Part shown: positions 1 to 5,809 of the stretch, piece after piece
Layout: every line of letters starts with the position of its first letter
Numbering within the stretch: the stretch's first letter is position 1
Assembly (NCBI GenBank): GCA_030426865.1
Contig: JAUHXN010000192.1
Coordinates: forward strand, 1 to 5,809
Direction: 5' to 3'
Length of the DNA: 5,809 nt
From: a bacterium
Lineage (GTDB): Bacteria > Bacteroidota > Ignavibacteria > Kapaibacteriales > UBA2268
Program-made: the position numbers and the translations under genes
The notes under the pieces: model-generated
Told to the model about the DNA's origin: nothing
What the model saw: the letters and a program-made list of their open reading frames with translations, nothing else
Databases searched by the model: none

Positions 1-240
1 AACGAAGACATTGACGAAGGCCATGACCATCAGGTCCGCGCTGTAACCCTTCAGCGTGTCGAGCGTGGACTGGTCGTCGAAGTTCGCCGGCTGCTCGACA
101 GGAAGACCCTTCTCGAGCGCGAATTCCTTGATCGGATCGACCGGCTTGCCGTCGCGGTCGGGCTCGCAATAGACGGCGACGACCTCGTCGGTTCCTGTGT
201 CGAGGAGCTTGGCAAGCACGTCCTTACAGTCCTCGCCGTG
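1..240 (-). pseudogene. Fragment of a formyltransferase-family gene (methionyl-tRNA formyltransferase / formyl-THF hydrolase type), cut at both ends
   Basis: One frame is open on the minus strand from 258 down to 1, and the last 80 codons (240 to 1) read as protein. It begins HGEDCKDVLAKLLD, continues through VVAVYCEPDRDGKPVDPIKE and ends SADLMVMAFVNVFV. This is the N-terminal Rossmann-like pattern of formyltransferases that use 10-formyltetrahydrofolate: a small-residue turn after the first strand, the 'VYC-P-D--GKP-DP-K-FA---GLPV-QP' stretch, and the 'DL-VMAFV--FVP' strand. The catalytic HxSLLPxxRG region would lie beyond position 1, so activity cannot be judged. About five N-terminal residues and the start codon are missing: the upstream codons (241-258) contain no ATG, GTG or TTG and are closed by TAA at 259-261. 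I count only 13 of 80 codons ending in A or T, the opposite of every other gene here. Family assignment is from recognition; the foreign origin is inferred from composition. It could be an intact gene's part in another genome joined artificially here. Confidence 0.72.
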
Positions 241-258
241 ACAAAGTTGTTCATCACC
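241..258. other. Composition breakpoint / probable chimeric junction
   Basis: To the left of this stretch the DNA is GC-rich with codons ending mostly in G or C; to the right it is AT-rich. The formyltransferase frame loses resemblance to its family at about 241 and has no start codon before the TAA at 259-261. The pentapeptide-repeat gene ends with a TGA at 254-256 that fits the normal length and C-terminus of its family, so the AT-rich side is probably native to about 254. The join therefore lies within roughly 241-258. No terminal repeat, integrase or transposase accompanies it, which favours an assembly or cloning chimera over transfer. The exact base cannot be fixed by eye. Confidence 0.7.
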
Positions 259-838
259 TTATATCCAACCCATACTTCATTAATAATCCTTCTAAAGCAA
301 TGCGAGAGAAGATAGCTCCTTTCATTCTGTTTATCTCTGGGTCTATTGTGAAGTTATTCGCATTCCTAAAGTCAGCTTTACTTAGAGTAGAATGATCGAA
401 AAATGCGTCTTTCAAATCGCAACCATCAAACGAGCAGTCTATTAACTCAGTGTTTACAAACTGAGCATCGTGCATTATACATTTTTCGAAACTAGTGCCA
501 CCAATTTTCAAGTTCGCAAAAGAGCAAGAGCTAAGTATGCAATCAGAATAGCTAAATGCTAATAGGAATTCACGGCACTTACTAAAATCAATTCCTAATA
601 GCTTACATTTTGTGAAGTGAATTTCATTGAAGGCTGTTTTCGTTACATTGGCTAAGCTTAGGTTGCAGTTCACAAACCTACATTCTACGAAAGTACTATC
701 AGCCATATCACAATTACTAAAATCACAATTTACAAAAGTGCAAAGCTCGAATTTTACTCCAACTAACTTTTGCTTAGAGTAATCTAAATTCTTGAATTCT
801 ACTTCTTCGTGATAATTGAATTCAATAATATCAACCAT
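254..838 (-). CDS. Pentapeptide-repeat protein, Cys-rich, with Qnr-like C-terminal tail
   Basis: The 194-residue product is almost entirely five-residue repeats with Phe, Leu or Met at the central position and Cys, Ala, Ser or Thr two residues before it. Examples are CTFVN, CDFSN, CRFVN, CNLSL, CSFDG, CDLKD and ADFRN. One run spans about residues 33-97 (13 quintets) and a second spans about 100-159 (12 quintets), separated by a two-residue slip (S98-D99). Such proteins fold as a right-handed quadrilateral beta-helix. After the helix comes an IDPEIN segment (165-170) and the tail FSRIALEGLLMKYGLDIR, which resembles the dimerisation tail of Qnr-type proteins (LLMERLGI). No signal peptide or membrane segment is visible, so it is probably cytoplasmic. 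It is the last gene of the operon: AAGAGG at 844-849, at the end of the preceding gene, lies five bases before its ATG. Qnr and MfpA relatives mimic DNA and bind gyrase, but most family members have no known role, so I assign none. Confidence 0.9.
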   Translation of the reverse strand: MVDIIEFNYHEEVEFKNLDYSKQKLVGVKFELCTFVNCDFSNCDMADSTFVECRFVNCNLSLANVTKTAFNEIHFTKCKLLGIDFSKCREFLLAFSYSDCILSSCSFANLKIGGTSFEKCIMHDAQFVNTELIDCSFDGCDLKDAFFDHSTLSKADFRNANNFTIDPEINRMKGAIFSRIALEGLLMKYGLDIR

Positions 839-840
839 TT

Positions 841-1230
841 TTACCTCTTAGATATTTTATAGAATGTCATACTCACGCTAGAAAATATTGACAAAGTAAA
901 GAATAATTTCAAGAGTATAGAATTAGAATGTACATCCAAAGGAGATAAAACTAGAATGACTATACCTAGTAAGAAAGTCAGAAGTGAAGTAGATACAAGT
1001 CCTTTTTTTATATTGTTATATTCCTCTAGTTGAGTTTCTTTCTCCTTTGAATATATAGCTCCTACTATTCTTTCTTCTACTGCCATTAATATAAAAATGA
1101 ATGATAAAAGCATAGTATATATAATATTATTATCGATGACTAGGTTATCTATACCTATAAAAATAATACCTAGAATCAATACAACGAAAAGCACCTCAAT
1201 AGTATATCTGATTATTTTGAATAAATCCAT
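841..1230 (-). CDS. Small four-helix membrane protein of unknown function
   Basis: The product has 129 residues and I do not recognise a family. Four hydrophobic segments are visible at about 11-28, 36-52, 78-97 and 104-123. A charged stretch between helices 2 and 3 (about 52-76) contains VEERIVGAIYSKEKETQLEEY and may form a short cytoplasmic amphipathic helix. The N-terminus (MDLFKIIR) and C-terminus (YKISKR) are basic, so by the positive-inside rule both ends probably face the cytoplasm. It lies one base after the stop of the DUF3999-like gene and two bases before the pentapeptide gene, so it is almost certainly co-translated with them and may be a small subunit of the same membrane assembly. 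A purine-rich AAGAGG at 1246-1251 is rather far (15 bases) from the ATG; coupling to the upstream gene probably carries initiation. It looks complete, with the same low-GC codon use as its neighbours. Confidence 0.85.
   Translation of the reverse strand: MDLFKIIRYTIEVLFVVLILGIIFIGIDNLVIDNNIIYTMLLSFIFILMAVEERIVGAIYSKEKETQLEEYNNIKKGLVSTSLLTFLLGIVILVLSPLDVHSNSILLKLFFTLSIFSSVSMTFYKISKR
844..849 (-). promoter_or_regulatory. Ribosome binding site of the pentapeptide-repeat gene
   Basis: AAGAGG on the minus strand is followed by five bases and then the ATG at 836-838. It forms the last two sense codons of the upstream membrane-protein gene, whose TAA follows immediately. Termination of the upstream gene therefore places ribosomes on this start. 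This supports the chosen start and suggests translational coupling. Confidence 0.65.
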
Positions 1231-1231
1231 T

Positions 1232-2464
1232 CTATTTTTTCTTTTCCTCTTTTAACATTTTTAAACTGAAATATCCGATTACTATAACTGCAACCATCAT
1301 AACAAGCCACAGCCATAATTTATTAGTAACTAATGGCTCGACTTCTTCTTTACTTATTTCTACTACTAGTTTTTTCCCTATTTTCATTTCATTCATGGCG
1401 TTAGGAATTCTAGATTTAAATTTTTCAATATCATAATAAGGGCAACTACCTGTATTAGCAATTTGAATGAACCCTTCACCCACTTCATCAAACCTTGCTT
1501 TAAGTATGTACTCATGTCTATAGGCGTTCATACGTCTTATTTTGAGAGGTGGGTCATTGCCATTTTCTATCACTAATTTGTAGTATTGGTAGTGATAAGG
1601 AAAACTAAATGTAAAATTAGTAGAGTCGAGTGAAGATAATTTGAAAGTTTCAATTAGTTTGTAATTATACTTAATTCCTTTGTCAGTTTGAAAACTATCT
1701 GTCAAAGCAAAAAGATTCGCATCACGACTATAATCAAACTTACTCTTTATATCAATCATCATATAGTGTATTGGTAATCGACCATTCAAACCAAACCTGT
1801 AAATCGTCCTATGTTTTTCCTCATCAGTTCTGTATTTTAGGTGATTAATATGAACTTTTTTGTATTTGGGATTAGTACTAAATATCTTCTCATAGAATAC
1901 ACTTTTAAGCTCTGACTTCGAATCTTCCAAACTTAATCTATAATACTTATATAGAGTTTGAAGGTCATATATAGTCCTGCTTGATATTTTCTGATGGCTA
2001 TTATGTCTTTCTCCAAGCAATAAACTATCGGATATCATAAACCAATCAGTTTGGTTATTACTTCCTTCTAGACTTGCTTTCCCCAAACTATTTCTGCCCG
2101 TAAAAGAAAATTCTAGATTTGAAATAATCTGAGTAGAGTCAGCAACCAACGTGTAATACTTCCTCCCGTCTTTAGTAGTCTTATTTATTATTTCTACTGG
2201 TATTCTGACGGTCGAATCAAGCTTTTTAGAACTTTCTATAATGAAAGGAACTTCAAGAGTATCATTGGTACTATCAATCAAATTAACTCTTATGTAAGTA
2301 TTGATTGAACTCATATTCATCAGAAGATCATCTTCAAGTTCTAATCTATTCCACCCTTTTTCAATATTCTCTAATTTATACCCGACGGTTTGTATACCAG
2401 CACTATCTGCGAATATGCTAGATGCGAATAGAAAAACTAATATAGTATATAGGTTTCTAATCAT
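1232..2464 (-). CDS. DUF3999-like envelope protein with signal peptide and C-terminal membrane anchor
   Basis: The product has 410 residues. Residues 1-19 form a signal peptide (basic MIRN, hydrophobic core, cleavage after about SSIFA). A transmembrane helix lies at about 383-403 (LWLWLVMMVAVIVIGYFSLKM), followed by a Lys/Glu-rich tail. The bulk should therefore be outside the cytoplasmic membrane, tethered by the C-terminal helix with the tail inside. Features fitting DUF3999 are GWNRLEL at about 37-43, the following strand with IRVNLIDS and VPFIIES, a discoidin-like segment (LEGSNNQTDWFMI, then YKYYRLSLEDS), and the terminal helix plus short basic tail. DUF3999 genes commonly sit next to DUF2339 genes, as here. 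Its ATG overlaps the end of the DUF2339 gene by eight bases (ATGATTAG), with a good AAAGGA seven bases upstream, which fixes the start. The role is unknown; beta-rich ligand- or glycan-binding modules are a possibility. The family call rests on motif resemblance and context, without a profile search. Confidence 0.78.
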   Translation of the reverse strand: MIRNLYTILVFLFASSIFADSAGIQTVGYKLENIEKGWNRLELEDDLLMNMSSINTYIRVNLIDSTNDTLEVPFIIESSKKLDSTVRIPVEIINKTTKDGRKYYTLVADSTQIISNLEFSFTGRNSLGKASLEGSNNQTDWFMISDSLLLGERHNSHQKISSRTIYDLQTLYKYYRLSLEDSKSELKSVFYEKIFSTNPKYKKVHINHLKYRTDEEKHRTIYRFGLNGRLPIHYMMIDIKSKFDYSRDANLFALTDSFQTDKGIKYNYKLIETFKLSSLDSTNFTFSFPYHYQYYKLVIENGNDPPLKIRRMNAYRHEYILKARFDEVGEGFIQIANTGSCPYYDIEKFKSRIPNAMNEMKIGKKLVVEISKEEVEPLVTNKLWLWLVMMVAVIVIGYFSLKMLKEEKKK

Positions 2465-4808
2465 CTATTTTTCCTTTGTAGCGGTTATATAAGTATGAAG
2501 CAAATAGCATTAGCAACCCAATTATTACGAATATTATTGTTTTAGAAATAGTATCTAGCGAAGTAATATCATAAAAGAATAGTTTTAAAAGTGTTATTGT
2601 GAATAATGAAAATCCTTCTAATCTTATATGTTTTTTGGCTTTCCATATTCCTATTATTATTAGCATAAGCGAATAAAGTCCCCAAAGAATACTTAGCCCT
2701 AGCTTATACGAAGCAGCACTAGAATATAAGTCTAACCAATGTATCAACTCACTGCTCAACAACCAGACGAGAATAGTATGAATAGCAATGTCTTTGTAAG
2801 CCGTATAATTGCTTATTGAACTGAATACCTTTGATTCGATTGTAGTCAAATATGCTAGTACTCCAAGGGCTGCTAAAGAGATATATCTTAAAGTTATATT
2901 CATAAATCCGATTGTGAAATATTCATCTAAATTATTGAATATGTACTTGTCACGCATTAAACTCAAGTTAAACAATCCACCTATTAGGAAGATAAAGCAT
3001 ACTCCAATCCCTATGAAAATAGTTGCTTTCGTGAGATACTCATTTTTCAGTTTAAACTTATTGATTAATATTAATCCAGCGACAAAGACCAGACTATAAA
3101 TGAATAACCAAGCAGTTTTCAGATAATTATAATTCCAATTATATATCGTTTGCTCATAGTCCTTACCTTCCATATTCACGACTAATTTAGACGTATGGAA
3201 TAATTGCTCCCAATATACTTGAATCTCTAAATAGAACATATAATATACAGTGAATACCAAAAAGATTGGTAATATGCTGTATAAACTTAGGTTCATTATC
3301 CCTACATTTGTGCGTCCTTCTGCGGCTTTACTTTTAGTTATATAAACTATAATTCCTAGGCAAATAGCGTACAATATTGAAGTAAGGAAATAGATGTTAA
3401 ATATTGAAGTAACTAAGTTTTCGTTATATCCTCTACCATAATTAGAGAAAGTACCCCAATCTAGAGTTAAGCTAATTGTAGCTAAGGTTAATAGTATAAC
3501 ACCAGCACGTGTATAGAATTTCAAATCTTTACTTTGACCAATCCAGAATAAGAAAACAGCTTGTGCTGCCCAAAGTATAGTAATCCAACTTCCTTCGAAT
3601 TGGATTGGTACTACTATAGTTAGGAAAGACATTACCAAGCCTAGAAATATATAGAATAAATTTCTATCTGATAACTCTTTGTTTCTTAAGGTAAGTACAG
3701 TAGCAAAGTAAATGGCTGCATTGATTATTGTAAATATTGATAATGATTCATTAGTTTCAAATCTGTCATAGACTAAAGTCGAGCCAATGGAATAGAAAAT
3801 TAATGAATTTATCAAAGTTAGAGTCATATCTAAATAACCATTGCTATCCTTCTCTTTCAGACTACTCATCACAGTTGAAAGATGGAATACCAAGAAAAAT
3901 GCCGTAATAAATACAGATGCAATAAGGAAATGTTCTTCTTCATAGGAGGCAAAAAACCAGCTAGTAAATATAAGCCAAGTAATAGCAAATGAAGATACTT
4001 TGAGGTATTTCCAATATTGTTTATATGCAATAAATAGAACTCCGAGGTTTATCAGAAGCATGTAACTGTACATTATCTCGACTCGCCCGGAGTTATTACT
4101 TAATAAAAACGGTACGAAATAAGCCCCAACTAAACCTATAATAGAGATAACTTCCCGTTTGAAATGCAATGAGGAGAGTACCGTAAAGACTGTAAATACG
4201 AACATTAGCAAGAATGCAACTACTTGTGGCATCAAGTTGTATAAGCTATAAGCAAAGTACGTGATGAAGTACATAACTGCCATAGAACCGCTAAGTAAAA
4301 CTGCACTTAGATCTGTGAACTTTTCTTTTAGTTTATATGCAGTTCCTAGTAAACCTAAACCTACTAAATAACCTAGAATTATTCTAGTTAGAGGACTAAT
4401 TAGTTGATTATCTATAGCGTACTTAGCCCCAATCCCTACTCCAATAACTAATATTATAATACCGATTTTGTTTATAAGGTTTTCCCCTATAAACTTCTCC
4501 ATACTTCTATTAATTGGTTTTGGTGATGGAACTTCTTTTTTAACAGAAGATTTCGCTGGGTAAGGTGTGCTTTGAGGTTTATAACCTAATGGAACTTGTT
4601 TCTCCTCTTTATACGAAGGTGGAACATTATATACGGGAGGAACATTCTGTGGGCTTTTCTCTTCTTTAGTATCAGTGTTTTTACTATATCTCAGATTATA
4701 GAGTTCAGCCTGTATAGATTTTAGCTCTTGATTAAAATATGCCTGCTTGTCTGAAAGTAATTCGACGCGTTTCAGAAGGCGGTCTATTTTTTCTTGATTC
4801 TCATTCAT
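2457..4808 (-). CDS. DUF2339-family polytopic inner-membrane protein
   Basis: The product has 783 residues. Residues about 3-42 are a charged heptad-like stretch, likely a coiled coil (EKIDRLLKRVELLSDKQ). Residues about 43-102 are a Pro/Lys-rich low-complexity linker with a repeated NVPP-x-Y element (NVPPVY, NVPPSY). The membrane part starts at about 103 with EKFIGENLINKIGIIILVIG and AKYAIDNQLISPLTRIILGY, the hallmark opening of DUF2339 proteins (FIGENLLNRIG..., KYAIDN..I.P..R). I count about 22 hydrophobic helices to the C-terminus, with LSGSMAVMYFITYFAYS and LVGAYFVPFLLS among other family-like segments. Length and architecture (coiled coil, linker, many helices) are normal for the family, whose biochemical role is unknown. 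It is the first gene of the four-gene run and follows an 89-bp gap containing a hairpin. A weak AGGA (4819-4822) lies ten bases before the ATG. It probably works with the DUF3999-like protein encoded directly downstream. The gene appears intact, with no frameshift. Confidence 0.9.
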   Translation of the reverse strand: MNENQEKIDRLLKRVELLSDKQAYFNQELKSIQAELYNLRYSKNTDTKEEKSPQNVPPVYNVPPSYKEEKQVPLGYKPQSTPYPAKSSVKKEVPSPKPINRSMEKFIGENLINKIGIIILVIGVGIGAKYAIDNQLISPLTRIILGYLVGLGLLGTAYKLKEKFTDLSAVLLSGSMAVMYFITYFAYSLYNLMPQVVAFLLMFVFTVFTVLSSLHFKREVISIIGLVGAYFVPFLLSNNSGRVEIMYSYMLLINLGVLFIAYKQYWKYLKVSSFAITWLIFTSWFFASYEEEHFLIASVFITAFFLVFHLSTVMSSLKEKDSNGYLDMTLTLINSLIFYSIGSTLVYDRFETNESLSIFTIINAAIYFATVLTLRNKELSDRNLFYIFLGLVMSFLTIVVPIQFEGSWITILWAAQAVFLFWIGQSKDLKFYTRAGVILLTLATISLTLDWGTFSNYGRGYNENLVTSIFNIYFLTSILYAICLGIIVYITKSKAAEGRTNVGIMNLSLYSILPIFLVFTVYYMFYLEIQVYWEQLFHTSKLVVNMEGKDYEQTIYNWNYNYLKTAWLFIYSLVFVAGLILINKFKLKNEYLTKATIFIGIGVCFIFLIGGLFNLSLMRDKYIFNNLDEYFTIGFMNITLRYISLAALGVLAYLTTIESKVFSSISNYTAYKDIAIHTILVWLLSSELIHWLDLYSSAASYKLGLSILWGLYSLMLIIIGIWKAKKHIRLEGFSLFTITLLKLFFYDITSLDTISKTIIFVIIGLLMLFASYLYNRYKGKIDD
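2472..2477 (-). promoter_or_regulatory. Ribosome binding site of the DUF3999-like gene
   Basis: AAAGGA on the minus strand lies seven bases before the ATG at 2462-2464 and inside the 3' end of the DUF2339 gene. It is the clearest Shine-Dalgarno-like site in the window. With the ATGATTAG stop/start overlap it indicates re-initiation or coupled translation, so the two proteins are probably made in a fixed ratio. Confidence 0.7.
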
Positions 4809-4816
4809 TTTGTATT

Positions 4817-4854
4817 ATTCCTGTTTCAATCTTTAATGATTGAAATTAAGGAAT
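4817..4854 (-). promoter_or_regulatory. Imperfect hairpin in the leader of the DUF2339 gene
   Basis: A perfect 8-bp inverted repeat (TTTCAATC at 4824-4831 and GATTGAAA at 4838-4845, six-base loop) is flanked by a second 5-bp pairing (ATTCC at 4817-4821 with GGAAT at 4850-4854) across a small internal loop. In the minus-strand transcript no U-tract follows, so it is not a typical intrinsic terminator for the upstream gene. The outer pairing includes the only Shine-Dalgarno-like AGGA (4819-4822) before the DUF2339 ATG, so it could limit translation. The stem is AT-rich and only moderately stable. A palindromic protein-binding site is an alternative. I saw no convincing Bacteroidota -7/-33 promoter in this gap, although one may exist. 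Confidence 0.4.
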
Positions 4855-4897
4855 TAATAGCAAGATAAAAAGAATAATTAATAATTTGGATTAGGTT

Positions 4898-5359
4898 CTA
4901 TACTACCCCAATAAACACTTCTACTTCAGCATTCTCCCAATCTTGGCTTTTCTCTCCGTAGATTTCAAAGTCATAGCTGTAAGTTCTTTCTAGTTTTGTA
5001 TCCCAAATCTTATACCAAACTTCACCTATACAATCGGGCATTTTTCCTTTGGCAAGGAATTTTCGATAATTTGCTTTCGGTATTGTTATCTTTCTCATAA
5101 CCTCTGGTGCTTCAGTTCCATCGGTAACTTCACAACCAATCAAATAAGAAAACGGCTCAGTATAATCACCATCATAATCGAAATAGACTGCTACTATTTC
5201 GTTATTTATCTTATTGGGGATTTTAGAGTATATCTGTTCTTTTTCAAATTTTCCCCACAACTTACTAATATCTATTCCTGACTTTCCATTAAGATTAATA
5301 GTCTTCGATTCTAACTCAAGACCAATAATTTGCATTTCATTTTTTTCGATTTTATTCAT
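4898..5359 (-). CDS. Stand-alone GyrI-like / Cass2-like effector-binding domain protein
   Basis: The 153-residue product is a single effector-binding domain of the kind fused to AraC- and MerR-type regulators (BmrR, Rob) and also found alone (GyrI/SbmC, integron Cass2). Visible landmarks are ISKLWGKFEKEQIYSKIPNK (about 31-50), the strand AVYFDYDGDYTEPFSYLIGCEV (about 57-78), the ITIPKANYRKFLAKGKMPD stretch (about 91-109) followed by the helix EVWYKIWD, then YSYDFEIYGEK (127-137) and a C-terminal AEVEVFIGVV strand. There is no DNA-binding helix-turn-helix. Such proteins bind amphipathic or cationic small molecules in a groove with a conserved acidic residue; some members hydrolyse ligands and GyrI affects gyrase, but nothing here tells which applies. 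It starts 13 bp after the apt stop, suggesting co-transcription. No strong Shine-Dalgarno is visible, only an A-rich stretch before the ATG. Met9 is a possible alternative start, but the upstream ATG keeps normal spacing to apt. Confidence 0.85.
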   Translation of the reverse strand: MNKIEKNEMQIIGLELESKTINLNGKSGIDISKLWGKFEKEQIYSKIPNKINNEIVAVYFDYDGDYTEPFSYLIGCEVTDGTEAPEVMRKITIPKANYRKFLAKGKMPDCIGEVWYKIWDTKLERTYSYDFEIYGEKSQDWENAEVEVFIGVV

Positions 5360-5372
5360 TTTATAACTCGAT

Positions 5373-5809
5373 TTACTTGTAATTAATCAATGAGCCAATA
5401 TTGTACTTCGATAGTTTATCTCTTCCTTTCAGAAAAGACAATTCTATAAGGAAGTTACATTGTACTACCTCTCCGCCTAGCTCTTCCACTAGCTTACAAA
5501 CAGCTTCGGCTGTACCACCAGTCGCTAATACATCATCATGAATTAATACTCTGTCACCCTTGTTTATTGCATCTTTGTGGATTTCTAATCGGTCAGTACC
5601 GTACTCTAATTGGAATTCTTGGCTGAGTTTGTCCGAAGGTAGTTTGTTTGGTTTTCGGACAGGTATAAACCCCGCATTAAGCTTATCTGCAATAAGTGTT
5701 CCGAAGAAAAACCCACGACTTTCTACACCTATTACTTTATCTATTTTTAGATCTTTGGTAAGGTCTATTAGTGATTGAGTGACATGCTTATTAGCTTCTG
5801 GGTTATCCA
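5373..5809 (-). CDS. apt: Adenine phosphoribosyltransferase, N-terminus beyond the window
   Basis: The minus-strand frame from the window edge to TAA at 5373-5375 gives 144 residues matching Apt, which makes AMP and pyrophosphate from adenine and PRPP in cytoplasmic purine salvage. Recognisable parts in order are DNPEANKHVTQSLIDL, the VIGVESRGFFFG segment (adenine-side loop), the AGFIPVRKPNKLPSDKLSQE flexible-loop region, LEYGTDRLEIHKDAI, and the PRPP-binding loop VLIHDDVLATGGTAEAV with its Asp-Asp pair and Thr-Gly-Gly-Thr. The C-terminus reads CNFLIELSFLKGRDKLSKYNIGSLINYK. Against the usual length of about 170-180 residues, roughly 35 N-terminal residues lie past position 5809; nothing suggests the gene is broken. 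The effector-binding gene follows after 13 bp. Promoter and start are outside the window. Confidence 0.95.
   Translation of the reverse strand, partial: DNPEANKHVTQSLIDLTKDLKIDKVIGVESRGFFFGTLIADKLNAGFIPVRKPNKLPSDKLSQEFQLEYGTDRLEIHKDAINKGDRVLIHDDVLATGGTAEAVCKLVEELGGEVVQCNFLIELSFLKGRDKLSKYNIGSLINYK

Noticed and set aside
51..257. A minus-strand open frame of 68 codons beginning MMNNFVTART
   Set aside because: It spans the composition break, is Ser/Arg/Thr-rich nonsense, and is a shifted frame of the formyltransferase fragment, which has the recognisable protein.
241..258. Transposon or phage insertion boundary
   Set aside because: No terminal inverted repeat, target duplication, integrase or transposase is visible near the break, so a mobile-element edge is not supported.
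2301..2492. A plus-strand open frame of 63 codons
   Set aside because: It lies opposite the start of the DUF3999-like gene, including its signal peptide, has no family resemblance, and is antisense shadow.
2809..3099. A plus-strand open frame of 96 codons
   Set aside because: It lies wholly opposite the DUF2339 membrane gene and arises from AT-rich antisense sequence without ribosome binding site or recognisable domain.
4824..4845. Intrinsic terminator for the effector-binding gene
   Set aside because: The stem is AT-rich and the minus-strand sequence after it lacks a U-tract; it is recorded as a leader hairpin instead.
4855..4890. A Bacteroidota-type promoter (TAnnTTTG) before the DUF2339 gene
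   Set aside because: Only a partial match (TATCTTGC on the minus strand) was seen, with no convincing -33 element, so it is not called.
5560..5778. A plus-strand open frame of 72 codons
   Set aside because: It is antisense to the well-conserved core of apt.

Overview
The window divides into two unequal parts. Positions about 258-5809 are AT-rich and hold six genes, all on the minus strand. Positions 1 to about 240 are clearly GC-rich and hold a piece of an unrelated gene. The AT-rich part looks like a Bacteroidota or related FCB-group genome. The reasons are its low-GC codon use, an apt C-terminal region with a VLIHDDVLATGGT PRPP loop, a Cys-rich pentapeptide-repeat protein of a type I associate with that group, and a DUF2339/DUF3999 pair. 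This placement comes from protein resemblance and was not computed.

In transcription order (right to left) the layout is as follows. A 5'-truncated apt (adenine phosphoribosyltransferase, purine salvage) lies at 5373-5809. After 13 bp comes a stand-alone GyrI-like/Cass2-like effector-binding protein (4898-5359). An 89-bp gap follows, with an imperfect hairpin just upstream of the next start. Then comes a compact four-gene run: a large polytopic DUF2339 membrane protein (2457-4808), a DUF3999-like envelope protein with signal peptide and C-terminal anchor (1232-2464, overlapping the previous gene by 8 bp), a small four-helix membrane protein (841-1230, 1 bp gap), and a pentapeptide-repeat protein (254-838, 2 bp gap). 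The spacing, overlap and Shine-Dalgarno-like sites at the junctions indicate one translationally coupled operon, probably for an envelope complex of unknown function.

The GC-rich end encodes, in one open minus-strand frame, 80 residues resembling the N-terminal region of a methionyl-tRNA formyltransferase/10-formyl-THF hydrolase-type protein. It has proteobacterial-like codon use. Its frame joins the pentapeptide gene with no start codon and meets a TAA at 259-261. The most economical reading is a chimeric join (assembly or library artefact, less likely recent transfer) at about 241-258.

No RNA genes, CRISPR, insertion sequences or intact mobile elements were seen. The strongest candidate for an undescribed system is the DUF2339-DUF3999-4TM-pentapeptide operon.
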